5,577 bases of DNA from the NCBI GenBank assembly GCA_001780825.1, contig MFIX01000125.1, forward strand, positions 1 through 5,577, written 5' to 3'. Positions 1-4,440 of this stretch are shown here, piece by piece. The notes beneath the pieces are model-generated. The model searched no databases, had not been told where the DNA came from, and was given only the letters and a program-made list of their open reading frames with translations. Source of the stretch: Candidatus Glassbacteria bacterium RIFCSPLOWO2_12_FULL_58_11 (lineage in GTDB: Bacteria > Gemmatimonadota > Glassbacteria > GWA2-58-10). A program made the position numbers and the translations under genes. How positions within the stretch are numbered: position 1 is the stretch's first letter; each line of letters opens with the position of its first letter.

Positions 1-244
1 TCTGGTCCACATCCGGCCGCGGGATGCGCTCCATGAGCTGGAGCACATAAGTCGGCAGGGTCTCCAGGAACCTGCGGCGGCTCTCCTGGTAAATCGTATC
101 GAAAAGGAGCGAGCTCTTGCCTGAGCCGGAGACTCCGCTGACCACCACCAGCTCATTGCGCGGAAGCTCCAGGTCGATTCCCTTGAGGTTGTGCTCGCGG
201 GCGCCTTTTATGCTAATCCGGTCCACGGCTGAAATCTGGCTCAC
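1..244 (-). CDS. uvrA: UvrA-family excinuclease ATPase, N-terminal fragment
   Basis: This is the N-terminal 81 codons of a UvrA-family protein; the rest lies beyond the left edge. UvrA is the damage-recognition ABC ATPase of nucleotide excision repair, working as a dimer with UvrB in the cytoplasm. Visible signatures are IKGAREHNLKGIDLELPRN (residues about 12-30), typical of the UvrA N-terminus, and the Walker A motif GVSGSGKSS (about 37-45) followed by LLFDTIYQESRRRFLETL. The stretch after Walker A departs from the norm: bona fide UvrA usually has R-R-Y-V-E-S-L-S-A-Y-A-R-Q, whereas here it reads RRRFLETLPTYVLQ. It could therefore be a UvrA paralogue rather than the housekeeping protein. The start is GTG at 244, ten residues before the conserved core; no clear Shine-Dalgarno sequence is visible and the frame stays open upstream, so the start is uncertain. 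It lies 65 bases after the DUF116 gene. Family sure, orthology not. Confidence 0.85.
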   Translation of the reverse strand, partial: MSQISAVDRISIKGAREHNLKGIDLELPRNELVVVSGVSGSGKSSLLFDTIYQESRRRFLETLPTYVLQLMERIPRPDVDQ

Positions 245-309
245 TTGTGAATTGGGATTGGTGGCCCGGGCCTGGGCAAAAAACCCGGTCAGCAGGGAGG
301 CGGAAAGGC

Positions 310-1149
310 TTATTTCTTTTCCGCCGGGCTGAAGAGGATAAGAGCTTCTTCGATGCGCTTGAGGTCGACCAGCGTATTCTTGCACGGACCCTCAGGCCGG
401 CAGTTCGGCACCGCGAATGTCGGGACTACCGGCGCGACATCCTGGAGTCCGCTGACCAGGTCCCGCTCGCAGGCTACGGCGATAATCCGGCTGGGATGGT
501 GGTCGCGGATCAGTTTGCGGGCCAGCTCGCCGCCCGGCACGGTATAGACGAGGCTGCCGTAGCGGTCTCCCAGGGCCTGGACCTTGTTCCGCATATCCGG
601 AGTGAGGCAGCGGGGCAGGAGGATAAGCAGTGGGCCGGAACCGGTGTTCAGGCGGGCGCTGCGGACCAGGGCGTTGCTGACCTTGATGAAAGAGTTGCTC
701 ATCCGGTCGCGGCTGATCCCGAAGCGGCCGCCCAGGCGGACAGTCAAGGGAACCAGGAGGTTCAGTGTTTTCTGGACGAACTCCATGCGCCAGGGCAGGC
801 GGACGCCGGTCAGCAGCGGGAGCGAGATCGAGGCGAACCAGAGCACCATGGCCGCGCAGATGAGCAGCAGCAGTGCGATAATACTTCTGGCGATAATATG
901 GTGCCAGCCCTCGAGCCGGGGGTAGATCATGTAGATAAACAGCGCAGCCCCGGCGATGACAGCCAGCAGGCAGAGGAACGCGTAGCCGACAAAGACCCGC
1001 TGGTCCTCGTCCAGGTTCGTCTCCTGTCCGCCTACCCGGCCATCCCAGTCGGCCCACTCATCGCCGAGCCTGCGGTCCCTGGCCTTGACTGCAGGCGTAT
1101 TGCTCGCCCCGGACTCTTCGGGAGCGGGGGCGCTGCTGTTAGGCTCCAT
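310..1149 (-). CDS. Two-helix membrane protein with C-terminal DUF116 domain
   Basis: A 279-residue protein of unknown function. The N-terminal 50 residues are polar and Pro/Ser/Asp-rich. Two hydrophobic helices follow at about 51-76 and 86-113, then a soluble region carrying a DUF116 domain at about 174-270. Recognisable DUF116 motifs are LLILLPRCL (174-182), VPGGELARKLI (204-214), VACERDLVSG (225-234) and VPNCRPEGPCKNTLVD (247-262). Known DUF116 proteins normally have several more cysteines (a C-x2-CGKC-like cluster) between the LLPxCL and GGxLAR motifs. Here that segment is short and cysteine-free, leaving C181, C227, C250 and C256. ATG at 1149 is chosen because CCGGAGAC lies about 11 bases upstream and GGAAAG directly precedes it. 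A GTG at 1212 would add 21 unremarkable residues, with its only GGAAG directly abutting the start. The domain assignment is from motif recognition; the function is unknown. Confidence 0.8.
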   Translation of the reverse strand: MEPNSSAPAPEESGASNTPAVKARDRRLGDEWADWDGRVGGQETNLDEDQRVFVGYAFLCLLAVIAGAALFIYMIYPRLEGWHHIIARSIIALLLLICAAMVLWFASISLPLLTGVRLPWRMEFVQKTLNLLVPLTVRLGGRFGISRDRMSNSFIKVSNALVRSARLNTGSGPLLILLPRCLTPDMRNKVQALGDRYGSLVYTVPGGELARKLIRDHHPSRIIAVACERDLVSGLQDVAPVVPTFAVPNCRPEGPCKNTLVDLKRIEEALILFSPAEKK

Positions 1150-1247
1150 CTTTCCACAGTCTCCGGTTAATGACGTCAGGCCCGCAACCGGGACCGGCCC
1201 GGGAATAATCACCTTCCGCCGCCTGCGCTTTCCATCCGGGATGTATC

Positions 1248-1269
1248 CTTGCCGGAGAACACCGGCAGG
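1248..1269. other. Intergenic hairpin between DUF1858 and DUF116 genes
   Basis: TGCCGG (1250-1255) and CCGGCA (1262-1267) form a perfect 6-bp stem around a 6-base loop, with a C-G pair at 1248/1269 outside a T/G position. It lies in the widest gap of the minus-strand group (1150-1308). No T-run follows on either strand, so it is not a classical intrinsic terminator. It may be an mRNA-stabilising or processing hairpin, or chance in GC-rich DNA. Confidence 0.3.
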
Positions 1270-1308
1270 CGTGTTTGCGGCTGTTTCTTGGTGATCAGGC
1301 CGGCCGGG

Positions 1309-1509
1309 TCACTCCGGCTCGTTCAGCTCGGCCAGCAACTGGTCGAGATTGACGGCGTGCATGCGCGCGCCCAGGAAAAGCGGTTCAGCCGCGAAGCCCG
1401 GACAGGTGAAACAGTCCTTCCCGAAAAACTTTTCGATCACTTTCCGGGCCTGCGGGCCGGTTTTGGCAGTCTCGGAAAGGGTCATGTGCTCGTGGAATTT
1501 ATCCGTCAT
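1309..1509 (-). CDS. Small DUF1858-type CxxC protein
   Basis: A 66-residue cytoplasmic protein resembling the DUF1858 (hybrid-cluster-protein-associated redox disulfide) family. Family features seen are the N-terminal MTLSETAK, a helix (about 21-30), the cysteine pair DCFTCPG with C33 and C36, and the C-terminal helix NLDQLLAELN (54-63). The length matches the family's usual 60-75 residues. Members have been proposed to handle thiol-disulfide or metal chemistry, but no reaction is established. The ATG is well supported by GAGGGAGAA about 9 bases upstream on the minus strand. It lies 62 bases after the nfu-like gene. Pairing with an Fe-S protein fits a redox or cluster-related role, which is inference. 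The central part is diverged enough that a profile search should confirm the family. Confidence 0.75.
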   Translation of the reverse strand: MTDKFHEHMTLSETAKTGPQARKVIEKFFGKDCFTCPGFAAEPLFLGARMHAVNLDQLLAELNEPE

Positions 1510-1543
1510 CCGCTAATTCTCCCTCGGTCAATGGAACAATCAG

Positions 1544-1571
1544 GCGCCGGAATCCGCGAAGGGCCCGACGC
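1544..1571 (-). other. Hairpin just after the nfu-like gene
   Basis: Directly after the nfu-like stop codon, GCGTCGG (1571-1565, minus strand) can pair with CCGGCGC (1550-1544), giving a 7-bp stem with one T-G wobble around a 14-base loop. No T-tract follows, and the next gene's Shine-Dalgarno sequence comes soon after. Read-through with possible transcript processing is more likely than termination. Confidence 0.25.
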
Positions 1572-1793
1572 TCAGACTTCTTCCACGCCCCTGATCTCCG
1601 GCACGGCCTCCCGGATCACCCGCTCGACGCCCATTTTAAGAGTCATCGCCGCGCCGGGACAGCCCGAGCAGGCTCCCCGGAGATGCACCTGGACGATGTT
1701 GTCCTCGGTTATATCCACCAGCTCGATGTCTCCGCCATCCGCCTGAAGGTAGCCCCGGATACTATCGATAACTTTCGCCACTTTCTCTCTCAT
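1572..1793 (-). CDS. Nfu/NifU C-terminal-domain Fe-S cluster carrier
   Basis: A 73-residue protein made only of the NifU C-terminal (Nfu) domain. It opens with MREKVAKVIDSIRGYLQADG, then GDIELVDI (about 21-28), VQVHLRGACSGCPGAAM (34-50) with the cluster-binding pair C42 and C45, and a closing helix containing TLKMGVERVIREAVPEI (51-67). Such proteins hold a 4Fe-4S cluster between two subunits through the CxxC and deliver it to target enzymes in the cytoplasm. Stand-alone proteins of about 70-80 residues are common in anaerobes. The frame is open for 17 more codons upstream, but the ATG at 1793 is decided by a perfect AGGAGG 6 bases upstream. It lies 53 bases after the TPR gene and 62 before the DUF1858 gene. 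Nothing in the window shows which proteins it serves. Confidence 0.93.
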   Translation of the reverse strand: MREKVAKVIDSIRGYLQADGGDIELVDITEDNIVQVHLRGACSGCPGAAMTLKMGVERVIREAVPEIRGVEEV

Positions 1794-1799
1794 CGTCTT

Positions 1800-1805
1800 C
1801 CTCCT
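1800..1805 (-). promoter_or_regulatory. Shine-Dalgarno site that fixes the nfu-like start
   Basis: On the minus strand this reads AGGAGG, 6 bases before the ATG at 1793. It rules out the more upstream in-frame ATGs, which would run toward the TPR gene's stop and add a 17-residue extension foreign to the Nfu family. Confidence 0.85.
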
Positions 1806-1846
1806 GAGGTACTTGAATATCTCGCAGTCCGGCATTGCCGACATGC

Positions 1847-2653
1847 TCAGACTTCGAGCAGCTTATTCTGGCCATAGGCCAGCCGCTTGATTTTTTCGAG
1901 CCTGTCAGTGTAATACTCCAGATTCGGCGGGTTCTGTTCGACCGCTTTGCGCAGGTAAGTCAGAGCACGGTAATATTCTTTTTTCATATAATATATTTCA
2001 GCCAGCGTATCCAGGTAAATGGGATTGTCCGGGTCGATTTCCAGCGAGCGCCGGCTCAGGTCCAGGGCCTCCTCGAGCCGGATCTCCATTTGAGAATAGA
2101 GCCAGGCCAGGTTGTTCATCGCGCCGGCATTGGTGCTGTCCAGCTCGACACACTCCCGGTAGGCCTTCATCGCCTCGGTCATGGTTCCCTGCTGGTAATA
2201 GATATTGCCCAGGATATATCTCAGGTCGGCGTCACGGGGATCGCCGGCGGCGGCCTTTTCGAAATGATAGAGGGCCTTGGGAATATTCCCCTGCTCGAAA
2301 AACATCTGGCCCAGCAGGATATTGTAGTGGCTTAACCAGTAAAGCGAATACGATCCTGCCAGGACCGCCAGGATTATTATCAGTATGCGCTTCAGTTTGC
2401 TGCTTTTGCCAGCGCCGGAGGCGGTCTCGAACAACTGCGGGCCGGCCTCCTTCAGATTGCCCCCCCAGCGGGAGAGCGCGCCGGAAAAGCCCTCGAGAAA
2501 CCGCTCGGCCGCTGCGCCGCAGGATGGGCAGTTTCCGTGCGCATCGAGACATTCGGCGCAGAAAAACTCGCTGCAACCGATACAGCGTCCGGCGGCCTGG
2601 CGCTCCGGATGAAGCTGGCAGGGATTGAGAGTGTTTTTATCCGAATCATCCAA
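1847..2653 (-). CDS. Membrane-anchored TPR protein with B-box-like zinc finger
   Basis: A 268-residue protein in three parts. The N-terminus holds a B-box-like zinc finger with C12, H15, C24, C27, C32, C35, H39, C42 and C45 in paired C-x2-C/H spacing, enough for two zinc ions. A linker leads to one hydrophobic helix (about 89-107, ILIIILAVLAGSYSLYWL). The C-terminal half (about 112-246) holds tandem tetratricopeptide repeats, with cores such as ALYHFEKAAAGDP, AMKAYRECVELD, ALDLSRRSLEIDPDN and ALTYLRKAVEQNP. With no cleavable signal, the finger is probably cytoplasmic and the TPR part periplasmic; this topology is inferred. TPRs are protein-binding scaffolds, and the partner is unknown. The start is TTG: an in-frame TAA lies 9 bases upstream, AAGAGG sits 5 bases before the TTG, and no in-frame ATG occurs before the finger. 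It is the first gene of the minus-strand group. Confidence 0.88.
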   Translation of the reverse strand: MDDSDKNTLNPCQLHPERQAAGRCIGCSEFFCAECLDAHGNCPSCGAAAERFLEGFSGALSRWGGNLKEAGPQLFETASGAGKSSKLKRILIIILAVLAGSYSLYWLSHYNILLGQMFFEQGNIPKALYHFEKAAAGDPRDADLRYILGNIYYQQGTMTEAMKAYRECVELDSTNAGAMNNLAWLYSQMEIRLEEALDLSRRSLEIDPDNPIYLDTLAEIYYMKKEYYRALTYLRKAVEQNPPNLEYYTDRLEKIKRLAYGQNKLLEV

Positions 2654-2658
2654 GATGG

Positions 2659-2664
2659 CCTCTT
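2659..2664 (-). promoter_or_regulatory. Shine-Dalgarno site supporting a TTG start
   Basis: On the minus strand this reads AAGAGG and lies 5 bases before the TTG at 2653. Together with the in-frame TAA at 2665-2663 it leaves TTG as the only plausible start for the zinc-finger/TPR protein. Confidence 0.7.
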
Positions 2665-2681
2665 AATCAGTCGGATTGCGG

Positions 2682-2806
2682 ATAGCAAAGTAAAAAGTTC
2701 CAGATACGAGGCGTGCAAAAATCTTCGGAATGAGACGTACTTAAGGGTACGCCGCAGTGATGAGATATGCCGCACAACGAAGTAGATGGACTTTCTACGA
2801 AGCTAT
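2682..2806. repeat. 125-base imperfect palindrome, likely dispersed intergenic repeat
   Basis: The two arms are imperfect reverse complements about a centre near 2744. The ends match: ATAGCAAAGTAAAAAGT (2682-2698) against the reverse complement ATAGCTTCGTAGAAAGT of 2790-2806. Further matches are GTGC (2713-2716) with GCAC (2772-2775), ATCT (2721-2724) with AGAT (2763-2766), and GTAC-TTAAGG-GTAC (2737-2750) at the tip. From memory it resembles a palindromic element common between genes in Desulfobacterota-like genomes, with ends like GGCTTCGTAAAAAGTC and a core with GGCGTACNNNAGTACGCC; I could not search. It carries no transposase, so if mobile it would be moved in trans like a MITE. It sits 28 bases upstream of the TPR gene start, inside that gene's predicted leader. 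Confidence 0.7.
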
Positions 2807-2822
2807 AATCCATAACCTGACT

Positions 2823-2850
2823 AATATATACACCTTAGCCGCGAAATCAA
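2823..2850 (-). promoter_or_regulatory. Candidate sigma70 promoter for the minus-strand genes
   Basis: Read on the minus strand, TTGATT (2850-2845), a 16-base spacer and TATATT (2828-2823) make a fair sigma70-type promoter (4/6 and 5/6 matches). Transcription would start near 2816, giving a leader of about 160 bases that includes the whole palindrome before the TPR gene. AGCGGTCCGCT (2862-2872), centred about 51 bases upstream of the start, could be an operator, but that is speculative. Confidence 0.45.
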
Positions 2851-2986
2851 ACAGTTTTAGCAGCGGTCCGCTTTGAGCAGGCCCACCCGCCGGAGGCCGC
2901 GCGGGGCATTTTCCCGCAGTAATGATTCAACGGCCCAGCCGCCGGGGAGGTTTCTGCAAATGAGAATATGTAATATTTTTGTTCTC

Positions 2987-3015
2987 TTGACAAACTTTTA
3001 GACCCATAATACAAT
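2987..3015 (+). promoter_or_regulatory. Strong sigma70-type promoter for pilT
   Basis: A consensus TTGACA (2987-2992), a 17-base spacer and TACAAT (3010-3015, 5/6) form the best promoter in the window. An AT-rich tract at about 2963-2980, including TAATATTTTT, sits where an UP element would be. The start point would be near 3022, about 277 bases before the pilT ATG. No sigma54-type GG/GC pair at the -24/-12 spacing was seen. Confidence 0.7.
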
Positions 3016-3125
3016 CAACTACGTTTAACGATCCGGCTTGGAAATGCGAATCTTACATAATTTTAGCCGGGCCGGCGCGTACACTTGCGCGTTTATCGGC
3101 TTGCCTGACGTATCTTTGGCGGAGT

Positions 3126-3166
3126 GGCCCCACCGGTCGACGGTCCGGGCTTCGCCGGGTCGGGCC
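3126..3166 (+). other. Possible three-way-junction RNA in the pilT leader
   Basis: Three perfect short helices nest compactly: GGCCC (3126-3130) with GGGCC (3162-3166) closes a junction, ACCG (3132-3135) pairs with CGGT (3141-3144) over GTCGA, and CCGG (3145-3148) pairs with CCGG (3155-3158) over GCTTCG. Upstream, CCGGCT (3033-3038) can pair with AGCCGG (3065-3070). It matches no riboswitch class I recognise. GC-rich DNA makes such pairing easy by chance. Confidence 0.3.
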
Positions 3167-3275
3167 GGGTAAATAAGAGGGCCGGTAAGAAGTGCCGCCG
3201 GCAGTACCGTCAAGCTGCTCGGGACGGTTTAGGCGGATCAAACACGGTTTTACCTGGCGAAATGATAAAAGTAAA

Positions 3276-3298
3276 GCACTCCTAAGCGGGAGCAGTGC
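3276..3298 (+). promoter_or_regulatory. Hairpin sequestering the pilT ribosome binding site
   Basis: The pilT Shine-Dalgarno GGGAG (3288-3292) lies 6 bases before the ATG. CTCC (3279-3282) pairs exactly with GGAG (3289-3292) over a 6-base loop, and GCA (3276-3278) pairs with TGC (3296-3298) across a 3-base bulge, so the hairpin ends at the base before the ATG. An alternative GCACT/AGTGC pairing encloses the same site. Either fold would hinder ribosome binding unless opened. Confidence 0.5.
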
Positions 3299-4348
3299 AT
3301 GGACATTGCCGAACTTCTTCTGTTTGCCAACAAGCAGGGCGCCTCGGACCTTCACCTGAGCGCCGGAGAGCCTCCGCGCATCCGGGTCCATGGCGAGATG
3401 ATGCCGGTTAAAGTGCCGGCGCTGGACAAAAAAGACGTGCACAGCATGATTTACGACATCCTCAACGACCGTCAGCGTAAAATCTTCGAGGAAACCCACG
3501 ATATCGACTTTTCCATGGAGCTGGGGGATGTAGCCCGTTTCCGGGTCAATGTTTTCGTGCAGCATCGCGGCGAGGGGGCGGTCTTCCGGACCATTCCGAC
3601 CGAGGTGATTTCTTTCGAGAAGCTGGGTCTGCCCCAGTCACTGGCCGGTCTGGCCAAGCTGGAGAAGGGGATCGTGCTGGTGACCGGCCCGACCGGGAGC
3701 GGCAAAAGCACCACCCTGGCGGCGATTGTCGATAAGATCAACAATGAACGTCACGGGCACATTCTCACTATCGAGGACCCGATCGAGTTTGTCCACAAAT
3801 CCAAAAACTGCCTGGTCAGCCAGCGTGAAGTGGGCCCGCATACAAATTCCTTTGCCAATGCCCTGCGCGGAGCCCTGCGCGAGGACCCGGACGTGATTTT
3901 GGTGGGCGAGATGCGCGACCTGGAAACAATCTCGCTGGCGCTCACCGCGGCCGAGACCGGCCACCTGGTTTTCGGCACCCTCCACACCTCGAGCGCGCCC
4001 AAGACAGTCGACCGTATCGTGGATGTCTTCCCGGCCGGCGAGCAGTCGCAGATCCGCGCCATGTTCGCCGAAAGCTGCCGGGCCGTGATCAGCCAGGTGC
4101 TGCTGAAGAAGAAGGAAGGCAAAGGCAGGGTGGCGGGCCTGGAGATCATGATCGGCACCCCGGCGGTGCGCAACCTGATCCGCGAGGGGAAAATCGCCCA
4201 GTTGCCCTCCTCCCTGCAGACCGGGCAAAAATGGGGCATGCAGACACTGGACCAGCATTTGAAAGACCTGGTTTCTAAGGGCCTGGTAGCCAAAGAGGCT
4301 GCGGAAATCTTCGCCACCGACCCGGAGCTGTTCACCCGCGGCCTCTGA
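3299..4348 (+). CDS. pilT: Type IV pilus retraction ATPase PilT
   Basis: A 349-residue cytoplasmic hexameric ATPase that pulls pilin subunits out of the type IV pilus to drive retraction and twitching. The N-terminal PAS-like domain (about 1-100) contains GASDLHLSAGEPPRIRVHG (14-32). The RecA-like domain has Walker A GPTGSGKST (130-138, K136), an Asp box in TIEDPIEF (157-164), Walker B VILVGEMRD (199-207, E204) and a His box at 216-232 with H222 and H229. The PilT signature AIRNLIRE appears as AVRNLIRE (289-296), followed by LQTGQKWGMQTLDQ. Length matches the usual 340-370, with no missing key residue. The ATG has GGGAG 6 bases upstream, inside a hairpin. It is transcribed from its own promoter through a long leader, and pilU follows after 92 bases. 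Confidence 0.97.
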   Translation: MDIAELLLFANKQGASDLHLSAGEPPRIRVHGEMMPVKVPALDKKDVHSMIYDILNDRQRKIFEETHDIDFSMELGDVARFRVNVFVQHRGEGAVFRTIPTEVISFEKLGLPQSLAGLAKLEKGIVLVTGPTGSGKSTTLAAIVDKINNERHGHILTIEDPIEFVHKSKNCLVSQREVGPHTNSFANALRGALREDPDVILVGEMRDLETISLALTAAETGHLVFGTLHTSSAPKTVDRIVDVFPAGEQSQIRAMFAESCRAVISQVLLKKKEGKGRVAGLEIMIGTPAVRNLIREGKIAQLPSSLQTGQKWGMQTLDQHLKDLVSKGLVAKEAAEIFATDPELFTRGL

Positions 4349-4399
4349 TCCGTCAGGCTTGACCGTCTCCAGGTCGTATCTGTCAGCGGAAATTTACGG

Positions 4400-4419
4400 C
4401 CGCGGCTTTCATTCCGCGG
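4400..4419. other. Hairpin in the pilT-pilU gap
   Basis: CCGCGG (4400-4405) pairs with CCGCGG (4414-4419) over the loop CTTTCATT. It lies about 10 bases upstream of the pilU Shine-Dalgarno. With no T-run after it, it is not a terminator. It could tune relative PilT/PilU output through mRNA stability, or be incidental. Confidence 0.35.
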
Positions 4420-4440
4420 GGATTCCACAAGGGGTTAGCT

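Larger units (their letters stand above)
2654..3298. other. Gene-free divergent regulatory region
   Basis: No credible protein gene lies in these 645 bases between the TPR gene and pilT. The left third is AT-richer and holds a palindromic repeat and a likely minus-strand promoter. The middle (about 2860-2950) is GC-rich, with small inverted repeats: an 11-base palindrome, AGCGGTCCGCT, at 2862-2872, and GCGGG/CCCGC at 2901-2917. The right part holds the pilT promoter and a long leader. Open frames here are short and lack family resemblance. Confidence 0.8.

Noticed and set aside
278..288. T6 tract (minus strand) between the DUF116 and UvrA-like genes as a terminator
   Set aside because: The T-run sits inside the loop of a CCGGG/CCCGG pairing rather than after a stem, so it does not form an intrinsic terminator.
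247..1170. Long plus-strand open frame opposite the DUF116 gene
   Set aside because: Its protein is Ala/Gln/Glu/Asp-rich low-complexity sequence with no family resemblance, while the minus-strand frame shows membrane helices and DUF116 motifs. It is an antisense shadow in GC-rich DNA.
1209..1235. Eight-residue minus-strand frame ending across the alternative GTG of the DUF116 gene
   Set aside because: A leader-peptide role was considered, but the DUF116 start at 1149 is better supported and the peptide shows no attenuation-type codon run.
2452..2775. Minus-strand open frame through the palindrome into the zinc-finger region
   Set aside because: It overlaps the TPR gene's finger coding in another frame, and its N-terminal part is just a translation of the palindromic repeat.
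2901..2917. GCGGG/CCCGC hairpin as a bidirectional terminator between divergent genes
   Set aside because: No T-tract follows on either strand, and both neighbouring transcripts run away from it.
2960..3001. 13-codon open frame preceded by GGGGAGG, overlapping the pilT promoter
   Set aside because: It spans the -35 box and lies upstream of the predicted transcript start, so it would not be translated from the pilT mRNA. Probably coincidence.
3016..3298. Known c-di-GMP riboswitch or a tRNA in the pilT leader
   Set aside because: The conserved sequence blocks of c-di-GMP-I and -II aptamers were not found by eye, and there is no acceptor stem, T-loop or anticodon arm for a tRNA.
3638..4428. 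Two long minus-strand open frames opposite pilT
   Set aside because: The plus strand encodes a complete, motif-perfect PilT. The antisense proteins have composition typical of reverse-frame reading and no ribosome binding evidence.
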